A program made the translations under genes and the position numbers. Positions 36,072 through 47,652 of a stretch of DNA of 64,000 nt are shown piece by piece. This DNA is from Papiliotrema nemorosa. Taxonomy: Eukaryota > Basidiomycota > Tremellomycetes > Tremellales > Rhynchogastremaceae. The notes under the pieces are model-generated. The model had not been told where the DNA came from. It was given only the letters and a program-made list of their open reading frames with translations, and did not search any database. The stretch's first letter is position 1. Each line of letters opens with the position of its first letter. Location of the stretch: NCBI GenBank assembly GCA_032158125.1, contig JASKOT010000007.1:715053-779052 (forward strand), written 5' to 3'.

Positions 36072-37036
36072 ATGCCATACCCAGTAGTAATTGTGACGGG
36101 GGACTCGATCGCTCAGATGAGCTTCAAGGCTGACGGCTATGGGTCGGCGTTGACAGATATGGTGCGTGTTGATTTTGCGAGGCGGCTGAAAAGCAGTATC
36201 AAGGCAATTTTGACGTGATGAATCGTGGTATGGGGGGATACAATTCGACTCAGCTGCTTCAGAGATTCCAGGAAGGTCTGGACGTCCCGGCAGGAGCAGA
36301 TGTCAGGTTGATACTGGTCCATATTGGCACCAATGACTGGTGAGTGGATGAAGTTGCAGCGAAGCTGAGCATCAGTGTAGAGAGGGGATTCCAGAAGGTG
36401 AGCAGACAAGCTCGTGGATGGTTCCACCTGATCCCAGGTATCCGCCGATGACTATCGAGCCAATCTGCGCAAGATCATCGCGCACATACGATCCACCTTC
36501 CCCCAAGCCGTAACCATCCTCCTCACTCCATCTACTGTCGACACCGAGATGGTCCTCACTTTGGAAAAAGCGTCTGGGATGCCTGAAAAGTTTATGTCTT
36601 ACCGAACGCCGGAACGAGCCAAGGAGCTTGCAGATGTGTGCAAAGGAGTCGCGGACGAGGAGGATCTAGACTGCATCGATGTTTTCGCGTTGCACGAGGG
36701 CATGGCAATGAGCGAGATATTCACCGACGGTCTACACTACAGTGTAGACGGCTACAAGGTGAGACATGCGCTGCGCCGATATGGCTGCGCTAACGACAGC
36801 CCGTCTGCGAGGCATTGATCGAGCTCATCGAGCGGAATTATCCAAAGCTCATACCCTCTGATTTCCCTCGAGGATTCCCCATGTTCGCAACCTATGGCCG
36901 AGAAGGAGACCAGAATGCTCTAGACTATGGGCGAGCCATAGAGGAGATTGGAGAGAGAATGCGAGCCAAGACGAAGAATGGGGCGAACGGTCATGCGAAT
37001 GGTCATGCAAACGGGCATGCGATGTTGGAGGCATAA
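36072..37036 (+). CDS. GDSL/SGNH-family esterase (isoamyl-acetate-esterase-like)
   Basis: MPYPVVIVTGDSIAQMSFKA places the GDS nucleophile block I at residues 10-12. Block II Gly is in MNRGMGGYNSTQLLQRF, and block III is HIGTND with the oxyanion Asn. D-G-L-H in IFTDGLHYSVDGYK is block V with Asp and His. Exons are very short: a 38-nt intron after LTDM, then a mini-exon CVEREGFQK-like segment between two 35-40-nt introns, then SADDYRANLRKIIAHI. The C-terminus has three NGHA repeats encoded by 12-bp tandem units. About 270 residues, no signal peptide. Known: this family hydrolyses small acetate or acyl esters. Substrate unknown. Confidence 0.85.
36982..37017 (+). repeat. 12-bp tandem repeat coding NGHA x3
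   Basis: Three diverged 12-bp units (AACGGTCATGCG, AATGGTCATGCA, AACGGGCATGCG) encode NGHA near the C-terminus of the GDSL esterase. Changes are silent. Confidence 0.8.
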
Positions 37037-37382
37037 ACACTCCTACAAGGATGCATATTCTTTTGGGTTCTGTGCGATGCCGCAAAGCAGCAATGAGTCG
37101 ATCCTGCAGGTCTAGCTTCTTGACATCGTCAATGGGTTGTCGTTTGCCTGGGGCAGTATCGGTTGTGAGGCTTCCGGTGAAGCGAGATGTTTGCATAACG
37201 TTACCGGTCTCAAACTTCGATCCGACAGTCTTTTAGACGATCATCCTTCCTTGGTTGACTATAGGCACCTCGCCTCGGATCGAGGCTGATTCTCTGGCCC
37301 TTAGCGGTTTGCACGGTGCTGTCCGCAACACAGCTCAACTGATCATCCGGGAAATACGCGGCTCTCTTCACATCGTTCATTC
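37037..37382. other. Intergenic region
   Basis: No gene is seen; it is promoter of the Zn2Cys6 gene. Confidence 0.45.
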
Positions 37383-39688
37383 ATGAGCAACATCGGCGAG
37401 GAAACTCCAAGATCAGGTCCAGCATGCGACCAGGTAGGCCCAGGATCATTATGCATATGAGCATCGAGCTGATAATGCCAGTGCAATGTGCGCAAAATCA
37501 AGGTAGGCTATCAAATGTCGCTATCACTCAAGCAAACAGTGTCGAGTTGAGCCCTCCTCGGATACATGCCTGGCATGTCAGCATAGCTCGTTTCGATGTA
37601 CAAGGCTCAAAGTGAGTCATCATGTCATATCGCGCTACATCTACCGTCCTCACTATAAGGTCCACAAACGACGAGGGCCGAAACGGACAAAGACGATGGC
37701 GTTCGAGCAAGACTCGCAGTCAATAGAATCGGTGAGGGCAACAAGTCTGACCCTGCTAATACCCCATAGGGACGTAGCAATTCTGCGGATCTTCAAAGAT
37801 CCACAGTGGGTGGTGAGAGCAGCGAGCAGTCAGCTCGATCCTTCACCGAAGCCTTCCCCGCTGGCTTGTTTGATGGATATGTCAGCAGCACCCCCCGATC
37901 GAACGACAACAGCTCGTTCCAACCACCTTGGAGCGAAGACATCCATTCGGCGCCATTAGCTTCGACATCGCATTTTCCTCCCAATCAAGTAGCATCTTCA
38001 TCATACCCACCAAATCCCTTTGAAGCGGCAGATTCGTCCATACCAGAACTCAACTGGGCATCGCAGAATGACACGCTGGATGCACAATCCGTATTCAATT
38101 CCTGGGGAATCTTGCATCCGCAAACCGACGAGGTGTTCAACACCTTGTCTTTCTTTGTGAGCCTGACCATCGGCTGGTCTGACCTAGCAGGCGTGGGCCC
38201 AGAATGCCAATGCCGACATCTCCAATGTCAACAACGCCATGGGTACATCAAACGGATCAGACTTTGGAGGAAACCTCTTTGGTGCGTCCAGAACCCGACT
38301 CTTTTGCTCATACTCTGACAGAGTCTCCCATCGACCCAGCCTTGTCACAACCCGCCTCCACAGCATCCTTGTTCACCTTGCCCGAAAACACGACTGCCAA
38401 CCAATGCTGCGATGTGTACATTGAGCTATTCCGACCTTGGTGCCCGGTCCTCAGCCGGCAAAAGCTGAAAGATACCTTTTCCCAAGCTTTACGAGGCTCT
38501 GAATCAAGCTCTATTGATCTCGCGGACTCGATAGCCATACTAGTCGAGACGCGGAGCAGCTCCCTCGCCCCTCCGACTGTCGGACCGAGATTAGAGCGTT
38601 TGCTGGGACGGTGGAGCAAGCCCATGGGGCCAGACGAGATCACGATAGAAAAGGTCATGACGAGTCTTCACCTGTTCTTGACCTGGGAAGTCCTAGGGGA
38701 GGGCGTCTCGGCGTGGTTGCAGTTTCATCAGGCCGTCACACTTGCTGAGCTGCTTGGAGTGACGGATTGGCGAAATAGGCCCGTACCCTCGACTTTACCA
38801 TTCAAGGAGGAAGATTGTCTTCGTCTCTTTTACACTCTGTGAGTCGAGGTATGCGAACGTCCGCTGACAGTAGCTTCATCATCGAAAGAGCACATGCTGT
38901 CCTCCAGCACACAACACAAAAACGACCTCTCCCCTTGTTACGGCTGCCAGACGACGCGTACGGGACAACCGCAGCGTTTCGTGCGTTACTACCCCGCGAT
39001 GCCCTCGACGACTTTCCAATGGACCATCTGAGGTTATTCAGCCTGGTCAAGTCTGCACATATCGCTTGTTGGGGGGATACGTGCAGTGCGTCGTGCGACA
39101 TCTGGACTGTGGAGAAGGCAGATAGACTTCAACAGGAGCTCGGAAAAGAACTCGAGACATCGATTGCAGGATTGGAGCGTCCCGCCAGCGGACTCGATGT
39201 GAGGCGCTCAGTCAATCTCGCTATATCTATCGCTTGGTTTCGAGAGTAAGTCGTACTGCATAGAAGCATTGATCGCAGTCGTTTTTGGAACGTCTGTCTC
39301 CGGCACCAGTTGATCAGAAACACCGGACCAAGCGGGCTACAATATCGATTCATCCTGGACAACCTGGAAACGCTGATTGGTGCTTTGTCACGGATGTCTC
39401 CTGCTGACTTTGGCGTGGGTCTGGATTATGGAGCCAAATTGAGCGCCATGGCCATCACTGCCATCTCGATTCTGAACATGGCTAGGTCACCGCAAGGTGA
39501 CAGCCCCGACTTGGATCTAGGACAGGACCTTGCGTCCCTGAAGAGCAACATGTCAGGATGGGTCTACAAGATTATCGGCCTCCTCTCAGCTGTGAGTGAG
39601 TATGTGGGTGTTGAGCTGACGTTAGCGTCCAAAAGAGCATGATGCATTGTTAAAGTCTCTGGTGCAGGCTCTCGCCCCGGTGATATAA
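37383..39688 (+). CDS. Zn2Cys6 fungal transcription factor
   Basis: The zinc cluster is split over three mini-exons and was assembled by frame: MSNIGEETPRSGPACDQ (37383-37433), CNVRKIK (about 37481-37501), then CRVEPSSDTCLACQHSSFRC. This gives C-x2-C-x6-C-x8-C-x2-C-x6-C. A basic linker follows (VHKRRGPKRTKTMAFEQ). The middle is Ser/Asn-rich. The regulatory domain includes CCDVYIELFRPWCPVLSRQ, LFLTWEVLGEGVSAWLQFHQ and AVTLAELLGVTDWRNRP. The last intron (after GLLSA, gtgagt...cgttag) joins to RPKEHDALLKSLVQALAPVI and a stop at 39688. The gene ends 44 bp from the GH32 gene, which points the other way. It may control the flanking sucrose or esterase genes; not shown by sequence. Confidence 0.85.
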
Positions 39689-39732
39689 TAGAAGGCCACA
39701 AATATCGATGACACTTGCTTCTATGCACATCT

Positions 39733-41626
39733 CTACGTCAAACCTATCGAGCCCATGTCCCATACACTCACATGCTCCACCACACACTCTTGTGCAGCAA
39801 TCGAGATATTACTACAGCTCGCAGGCGAGTATGTTCGAGTCGACAAGGAAAACCGATCATTTGCAAACACCTCTATCACGTCACCGTCGACGAGCACACG
39901 AAGCTGCAAGGGTTCAATGGAGCTGTCTTTCTGATGAAAGAGGGTAAATGGACCGAGCTCTTCCATCGTGTTGACGTTCAACTCCTCGGTCGACAACGAT
40001 CGGTCCACGCTGATAGTTTCGGCGGCAGCGGAAAAGATGATGGTGGTGCACAGGGAAAGGTCGCTGTTATGCTTGACGTGAAGAGCAAAGATCGAGTCTG
40101 GGGTGCAAGCGACTGAAACGCGGATATCGAGATGTTGCGACACGGGTGTCAATAACGGTGAACACAGTCGAGGTCGTTTCGAGTCCAAGAGAAGTCTGGC
40201 CCGTGCCTTGTCGAGCTCCTTTATGGGCCGGATTCCCAAGGTATAACGTATACCATTGATGCGCTTCATGTTGCACATATCATCGACTGCGGTGTGTAAT
40301 CCTCTCGAGACGTCGCCCAGTGGACAGAGGAAAATTTCCCTTGGAACGCCTAGGCAACCCGTCCATCCTTTCCTCTCTAGATAGTCGACAGTCACATCGC
40401 CTTCCATGATCCACCCCCACAGAATAGTCCGACCGTCTGGGTGGGGGAAGAGTGTGCAGGCATATAGTGCAGCGTGATCTAGCAAACCCGAGGTAGTAGG
40501 GGTGAACCGAGGGGTCCCTTTCTGACTGTCCAGAGCCAAGTCGCCAAACAGCCAATTTGCACCGGAAGGTGATCGCTTGGGGGTGTTGGGATGGGACTCG
40601 CGATATTGGACATAACGTTCGGGTATAAATGCTCCCTCGGCGGAGGGTAGAAGGACCTGTACCTTACCCTCAAGGTCATCCGACTTGAGGGTTATAAATG
40701 TGGTACATTCCCAGTTGCAGCCGAGATCGCGTCCCGCCCATCGCGATCTCCTTTGATCATGCGTATCATGAGGATGGTCCGCTTCGTTGCCCGGGAAGCC
40801 AGTCAATGCGTTTGAAAAATCCACACGATGATGGCGAGGTATGTCCAACAGAGGTCCGATAAAGTCCCACTTGGTCAAGTCGTCCCGATCGATCCGATGA
40901 AGAAAGGTGTTTGGACCGTCAGCCGTTCCACCCGAGATCAAGCCGTACAGCGATCCACTTGGTGCGCCGAGTATTTGATCCATCTCTGGCCACGATGCGA
41001 CAAAGGGATCGCGAAAACCGGTGACGATGAGATGTGAGGGCTCATGTGGGACGATGGGGTTCGAGGGATGTCTCTTCCCTGCTCGTCAGCTCAACCGCGT
41101 ACGCTTGGACCGAGTCACGAACAAGTATGCCCATCGTCCGTGGACGACATGATTGATACACCTTCGGATCCCCTCACATGCTCCCTTGTCCAATGGATCG
41201 GCAACACCGAAGCACTGGTGTATATGACTGTCATTTCTCCAGAACCGGGCGATACGTGCATGCAACCAGTAAAAACTCCTCCTCTATCATAGTCGGGACC
41301 GGGCTTGAAGATTGGCTAGGGGTGAGCTTGTTTCTATGCTGGCTCATTTTACCTTTGAGTGGATGATCTTCCATGTCAGCAAATCTTTCGACTGAACGTG
41401 ACCCCAGGATATATCGTCCCACACCGTGCTCTTGGGATTCCACTGGTAGAAAAGGTGAAAGGTGCCAGTGAGCGGATTGTAGCAAGGCGCGCAAGGGTCG
41501 TTCATCCCTGCAGAGTTAGTCATGATCCTATCCATGAGGGGACTTGCATCCTATTGGCGCGACAACGTGGAACCGGGGTCGCAGGCTCTGCACTCCAGGT
41601 TTCACTTCGATAGGTTGGTACACCAT
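39733..41626 (-). CDS. GH32 fructosidase/invertase, intracellular form
   Basis: Start ATG 41626 (MVYQPIEVKPGVQSLRPRFH). The first intron is GC-AG (gcaagt...ctctgcag), and splicing restores HVVAPIGWMNDPCAPCYNP, the N-D-P nucleophile motif. A later junction gives IVTGFRDPFVASW (R-D-P stabiliser). LGCNWECTTFITL holds the E-C acid/base motif. DHAALYACTLFPHPDGRTIL and ILWGWIMEGD follow in the propeller. The C-terminal beta sandwich ends VEHVSVWDMGSIGLT at 39733. No signal peptide is visible, unlike secreted invertases. It hydrolyses sucrose or fructans at beta-fructosyl bonds. It is divergent from an MFS transporter, implying uptake first and hydrolysis inside. Confidence 0.9.
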
Positions 41627-42044
41627 GGCTCAAGAGCGTCGGGAGCGATACGCCTGAGCAGCGACCCCCATGTTGCTCAGCTGCAGATATCACTGCGACC
41701 GCTAGACGATGCATTGGTCAAGCCGAACGATGCAGACCGCATCATCCGACACGAGGTCGCAAGCGGGGGAGGGGAAATAACGGGCTTTCGGGAAATTTGA
41801 CAATTGGGTCAGGCGCAACTCCCCCCGTTATGCTATTTGCATGGCTTGCCTTGCTCTCTCTGTTGGCCGGTCTTGGTTTTCGCTTACATGATTGTGCGTA
41901 TAGAGCTTTTGAGTTACGGAGCGATGAACGGGCAAATAACGGACAGAGGAGGTTACAACTCTGCCGGAGATCCAACCGGTCGAGGTACTTAAAAGGAGGA
42001 TTTTAGCCTCGATCCTCTCCACACTCGCCCCACCTAGCTCCACA
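41627..42044. promoter_or_regulatory. Divergent promoter of GH32 and MFS transporter genes
   Basis: This 418-bp region is shared by two 5' ends. An A/T element TACTTAAAAGG lies near 41989 before the transporter. No operator could be identified by eye. Confidence 0.5.
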
Positions 42045-44048
42045 ATGTCGCGACCTAATCAGGACGAGATCCACACGGACGAGTCGAAAGATATCGCCGT
42101 CCACGATGAAGCCTATCAGGCCGATGCTGCGGCTCACAAGACCGAAAGCTATCAACTCAAGTCTGAATTCGATATTCTCACCGTACGTCAAGTACTCTGG
42201 AAATTCCGAAAACCCATTTCGTTTGCGGTCGTTGTGGGTCTAGGAGCGCTCGCCGAAGGATATGCCGGGATGATCAATGGGTGAGTCACGGATGTACTGG
42301 ATTTAAGTGTCTGACCTTGCAGTGTCATCATCGCCAATCCAGGTTTCGTTGAGCAGTTTGGGACAATCACCAAGCCTGATGGGACCAAGATGCTCGCTGC
42401 GAGTATCGTGTCAGCTTGGGGAGCTGTTCAGGCTGCTGCTCAGATCATCACTTCGTTTAGCTTCTCGACGTAAGTCGTACCTTTGGTCCAGTCCTGACGC
42501 CAGTCTGTCCGATCGATATGGTCGAAAGCAAACCTTCTATGCTGTATGGATCATGTTTGCCATTGTACGTTTGATCCGAGGACCTACCTGACTTGTAGTC
42601 TTTTGCAACTTTCCAGGCCGCTACCGAATGGAAGGTCTTCTTGGTCTCCCGGATCTTTGGAGGGGCCGGACTGGGCGCTGCTCAATCACTAGCTCCATCC
42701 TACATCTGCGAGTTCACCCCGGTCCGGACAAGAGGTATCATCCTCTTAGTCTATTACATTTCCAACTCGCTCGGTCTTCTCATGGGTCCCGTTGTGATGG
42801 AAATTCTGCAGCGAACCCAACCTTTCAATTACAAGATTGCAATTTACACCCAGTGGCCGGTTCTTCTGTACATCACTTTCGCCTACTGGTAAGTGTAGCC
42901 AGGGGAGAGGAGACCGGACTGAGCGATAGGTATATCCCTGAGTCCCATTGGTACTACGCTATCCATGGTATGGATGACAAGGCGAAAAAGGTCATGCAGA
43001 GGGCATATGGAAAGATTGCGGGCTACGACATCGATACCGAATACGCGATCATCAAGAATACTTTGGCCGAGGAACGCTCGCAGACTAGCTTTGCCTCCAC
43101 GGCGGATGTCATCAGGTCCTACCTCGAGCCTTTCAAGGGAAGAAACAAGGTGAGTCTCGTCTCTCTCATGATAATGGATCTAACGCACAGTGGCGTCTCG
43201 CTGCCGGTACTATCCCCCTCATGTGCTGCCAGTTGTCCGGTGTCAACTTGTTCGGAAATTACTCTGCTTGTGAGTCGACGCAGGTTGACCCCGCTGACTA
43301 GTAGACTTCTTCTCCTTGGCAGGCTTCACCAACGGATACCTTGTGCAAGTCTTGATCTGTGAGTCAAATCTGCTGCCTCTCGCTCATGCTTAGTTGGATC
43401 GACTCTGGCAACGCAATGCGTGTCAACCCTGATCATCGAGAGGACCGGACGTCGGCGTCTGGTCGTAGCCGGTGCCATTGTCGACTGCATTTGCTGCGGC
43501 ATCATCGGTCTTATCGGTACTTTGGGCAAGACACTCGACTTGAAAAACTTTGTGATTGCGGTGACGATGATCTGGGCCGTCTTCAACACCTTCCTTGGGA
43601 CGCTTGGCGGTTCTTATACCGCCGAAGCGCCTTCCAGTAGACTTCGAACCCGATCTGCCGGTCTTTCTCAGGGTATCGTGGCGACCGTCGGACTCGTCCT
43701 CACCATTGGGATTCCATACATGATCAATCCCCCAGCCAAGTGAGTCGCCCTACGAAGCTTGACTAATAATAGCCTTGGACTCAAATCCGGTTGGTTCTTT
43801 TTCGGATTCATGGTGCCCATGTGCTTCCTCGTCTACTTTGTACGTCTTTACCCTGGCTTAAGAGCATCAGCTAATACCAGTTTGTGCCAGATTTCTCTGG
43901 TCGATCGCCTTCAGAGCTTGACGAACTATGGGAAGCAAAAATCCCGGCTTGGAGGTTCCACAAGACCAGGACCAACATTCAGGAAGAACTGGAACATCGT
44001 CTGCAGCAGGAAAAGGCCGCTGGCATGACGACTGTCGGTCGTGTCTAA
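42045..44048 (+). CDS. MFS sugar transporter (alpha-glucoside/sucrose porter type)
   Basis: Start MSRPNQDEIHTDESKDIAVH at 42045; stop at 44048 after KAAGMTTVGRV. TM1 reads ISFAVVVGLGALAEGYAGMI. Porter motifs: SDRYGRKQTFY (R-x-G-R-K), SRIFGGAGLGAAQSL, CEFTPVRTRG, YIPESHWYYA (PES), ERTGRRRLVV and PSELDELWEAKIPAW at the C-terminus (PETKG region diverged). About ten exons with introns of 40-60 nt. Known: this sub-group imports maltose, sucrose and other glucosides with protons. Pairing with GH32 on a shared promoter makes sucrose the best guess. Plasma membrane location follows from the family. Confidence 0.9.
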
Positions 44049-45038
44049 GCGCTGCCGCTTCAAAGATCGAAGGGGGATCACTCTGCATGATAGGTAATCA
44101 CCGTGATCTGCTTGCCTTGAAGCATCGAGGAATAGTCTTCAATGGATGGTGCTATGTCGCCTGCTTGCCATCATTGGTTGGATTCGCCTCATGAGTGTGT
44201 CTAAACGGTCAATAACCCATACGACTAAAGCGGATACCCGATGTTCATGAGCCGATCGTACATCCTTCTCAATTGTCAATTCATTGCGGGGGATGAACAT
44301 GCCGGGTACTTGGTATGACACTTGCCTCAGCCGTCAGCAAAGATTTTCAGGTAATTTGTCCGTTTCGCGCCAGTACAACTCTGCAATGGTCAAAGTCCAG
44401 GCACATCAAAGACAACCCACAAAGCTCGATCGGGAGCATGCATGCTACAGGATGGCGACGGAGATTCCCCATCGAGTTCCCGTTGTTCCGAGAGCGTCCC
44501 CTTTGATTCTCACAGCAGCCAATCCTTCCCCATGCAGTGAAACCCGGGGCGTTTCGTAAAATTCTATCGAGCAGCGGGGTCTCACTTCTATTCATCGATC
44601 AATAGTTTGTCTCTCGTATGGATCTGCATGTGGAGTCAGCGCGAGGAAACGCGCGACGAACAGCACTCTGACCACCGAAAGGGGTGAATCCGTCCTATAT
44701 TCACCGTCAAGCAACCATAGGCATAACACATAGGGTGAATGGGATATTTCCCTTTTCAGCGTATAATTTTTCGCTTGCCTATTTCAAAGGCCGGCGATTC
44801 CTGCAAATGCACCTACTCATTTGACCCTTATGCACGGCGTCTCGATAAGACGTAGATCTGTGCATGAATGTTTGAGACATCCGTTCACGTCAGATTGAAG
44901 GCAAGTGATCGCTCACATACGTATCTTGAATCAGACAAACCTCTTCCGGCGATGATTCTGAAACATATCGGGACTGCTACCTGTTCAGTCGTTGATCGAG
45001 AACATCTCGACAGCGTTGGATTCTAAGGGGAAGATGAG
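44049..45038. other. Long intergenic region before the WSC gene
   Basis: About 1 kb without a supported gene, relatively A/T-rich near 44700-44950. It contains a 7-bp inverted repeat GGTGAAT-N9-ATTCACC (about 44684-44706). Long upstream regions often precede regulated cell-surface genes in fungi. Confidence 0.45.
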
Positions 45039-45047
45039 CTATATAAT
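45039..45047 (+). promoter_or_regulatory. TATA box of WSC-repeat protein gene
   Basis: CTATATAAT lies about 140 bp before the ATG at 45188. The leader between is C/A-rich (ACCACCAAACC...CACATCCACC). Confidence 0.6.
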
Positions 45048-45187
45048 GCAAGTGGTCGGGCATGTTTTGTCCCACCACCAAACCTCTCATCACAATCTAG
45101 CACACAGCACTAGCCCCTCCCACCGCACCCTCGACCATCCTTCTGCCCGACCTCCCCTCTTCATCCTTTCTCTCCGACACATCCACC

Positions 45188-47652
45188 ATGAAGTCCATCA
45201 CGGCCTTTTCCCTTCTCGCTGTCCTGGCCGCCCAACTCGGCGAGGCGGCACCCACCAAGCTCGAAGCACGAGCTGCTGCTCCGGCTTTGGTACCCACCGG
45301 TAACTCTGTTCTCCAGTGGACCTCTATCGGTTGTTACCAAGACACCTACGATACCAGTCGTCAGATTCTCAAGTACTACCAGTATCAGCCTCTCATGACA
45401 TTTGCCTCTTGTTCCACCTTTTGCACTGCTGGTGGATACAAATTCATGGGCATGTCGAATGGTGCCTGGTGTTACTGCGACAATCAAATCAACCTTTACA
45501 ACGGTCTCGGATATGCGACCACTGCTGACAAGTGCAACATCGCAGCCAACGGTGACCCTCTTGTGAACGCTGGTGCATTTTGGACGAATGCTATGTTTGA
45601 GCTCACCACTGCCTACAATGCGGATCAAGCTGCCTCCAAGTCTGCGGCCAGGTAAGTTTGGATTGGCATGCTGGAATGAAGCTCATTGTCAGTGCTTCAG
45701 CCGCTCAGTCTGCCTCTGCCTACTCTGCAGCGCAGTCCGCCTCGGCGTATTCTGCAGGTCAATCGGCTTCGGCGTACTCGGCAGCTCAGTCTGTATCCGC
45801 CTACTCTGCCGCCAAATCTGCTTCAGCCTACTCTGCCAACTTGGTCGCCCAGTCGGCCTCGGCTTACTCGGCCGCCCAATCTGTATCCGCCTATTCTGCG
45901 GCTCAGTCTGCGTCCGCCTACTCTGCAGCCGTAGTCGCCCAATCCGCTTCAGCTTATTCGGCGGCTCAATCCGCATCTGCCTACTCTGCAGGTCAGTCGG
46001 CCTCGGCATACTCGGCTGCGCAATCGGCTTCCGCATACTCTGCCGCCAGGTCTGCTTCGGCCTACTCTGCCAATGTCGCTGCACAATCTGCCTCCGCTTA
46101 CTCGGCTGGCCAATCTGCATCCGCTTATTCTGCTGCTCAGTCTGCATCCGCTTATTCTGCTGCTCAGTCTGCGTCTGCATACTCTGCTGCACAGTCTGTC
46201 AGTGCCTACTCTGCGGCTCAATCCGCCTCCGCCTACTCTGCAGCTTCTGCAGCTTCGGCCTCTTCTGCTGCTTCTGCAGCTTCATACTCTGCCTCGAGCA
46301 GTGCTGCCGCTGCCGCTGCTACAGTGGTCCCTGCGCCTTGGACTGCCCCTTCGGTCTCCTGCGTTGCCGAAGGTACCAAGGGCCGAGCTCTCACTGGAGC
46401 ATCCACCGCAAGTGATGACATGACCTACAACAAGTGTCTCAGCTTCTGTGGTTCGAAAGGATTCCCCATTGCGGGAATAGAGTACAGCCGAGAATGCTAC
46501 TGTGGATCGGCATTGTCCAACGGTGCTTCTCTCAACAATCCTTCGTCCAACTGCAACATGGCCTGTGCAGGATCGCCCTCTACCATCTGTGGTGGACCAA
46601 ATGCCTTGACTGTCTTTGTCATCCCCGGAAATATCACCGGTTTGCAAGCAGATCTCACTCCGGCCTCCGCTCAACTCCCCACCGGCTGGACTGTGGCCTC
46701 TACGGCCTGCGTTGCCGAGGGTAACACTGGCAGGGCTTTGACCGGTGCTTCGACCTCAGCTCCCGACATGACCGGGGCCAAGTGTGCCACATTCTGTGCC
46801 AGTAAAGGCTTCTCCATCGCCGGTACAGAGTATGCTCAAGAATGCTACTGCGGAAACGCTCTTGGCAACGGTGCATCGCTCAACACCCCTTCGACAGCTT
46901 GCAACATGGCCTGCGCCGGTGACCAGACATCTACATGTGGGGGTCCGGGAGCACTCAACGTCTACGTGAACCCTTCCATCACTCCTGCCACTACGGCTTC
47001 GGCTGCTGCCACCGCGCCTACTGCTCCTACCAACCTGCCCTCCGGATGGTCAGCCGCCTTGTCGCCATGTATCCAGGAAGTCCAAGGACGATCATTGACC
47101 GGTGCATCAACTTCGCTGCCCAACATGACGGTCGGCACCTGTCTGTCATTCTGTCAAGCTCAAGGCTTCCAGTACGCCGGTCTGGAGTTCGGTCAAGAAT
47201 GCTACTGCGGAAACGCTCTCGTCAATGGTGCATCGCTCTCTTCCACTTCGCAGTCGTGCAACATGGCTTGTGGAGGGGACTCTACGTCGACTTGTGGTGG
47301 AGCAAATGGTGTACAACTCTACGTCAATCCCTCGCTGGCTCCCGTTGTCTCCCTTGCTCCCAGCAGCAACGGCATGGTCTCCAAAGGATGTATTCAGGAA
47401 GTCAGCGGCCGCGCGCTCACCGGAATGCGAGTCGACTACACCGACATGACTATCGACAAATGTACCGCAGCTTGTGCTGCCGCTGGCTACTCAATGGCAG
47501 GTGTCGAGTACGGTCAAGAGTGTTACTGCGGCAACTCGTTGGTAAACGGTGCCTCGCTGGCTTTGGTCTCTGGCCAGTGCTACATGTCTTGCCCTGGCAA
47601 CGCGTCTCAAAAGTGCGGTGGCCCTAACGCCATCGTGCTCTATGGGGTGTGA
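45188..47652 (+). CDS. Secreted WSC-domain protein with 19 Ser/Ala/Tyr tandem repeats
   Basis: Two exons (45188-45651, 45693-47652; 41-nt intron) encode 807 residues. A signal peptide opens it (MKSITAFSLLAVLAAQLGEA). Residues about 37-145 form a divergent N-terminal WSC-like cysteine domain (GCYQDTYDTSR, CSTFCTAGGYKFMGM, WCYCDNQ). Then 19 units of QSASAYSAA (45706-46245) and an Ala/Ser linker. Four canonical WSC domains follow, each with CVAEG- or CIQE-type starts, KC..FC, the ECYCG core and CNMACAG..S..CGG. It ends at GGPNAIVLYGV, without a transmembrane helix or GPI signal. WSC domains bind wall polysaccharide (known for the family). A wall-associated or adhesive extracellular protein is inferred. 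Confidence 0.92.
45706..46245 (+). repeat. 27-bp coding tandem repeat, 19 units, three lengthened
   Basis: Nineteen consecutive units encode [QKR]-S-[AV]-S-A-Y-S-A-[AGN]. Units 5, 8 and 13 carry a 9-bp insertion (NLV, VVA or NVA type). The tyrosine and serine framework is invariant while third codon positions vary widely, so the pattern is kept at protein level rather than by recent DNA duplication alone. Confidence 0.9.

Noticed and set aside
36982..37017. CRISPR-like or mobile repeat
   Set aside because: Only three 12-bp coding units for NGHA; simple slippage within a gene tail.
45573..46415. 280-residue Cys/Leu-rich open frame and a minus-strand Gln/Arg-rich frame over the repeat array
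   Set aside because: Both are alternative-frame readings of the 27-bp coding repeat; the S/A/Y frame has a signal peptide, a clean intron and WSC domains.
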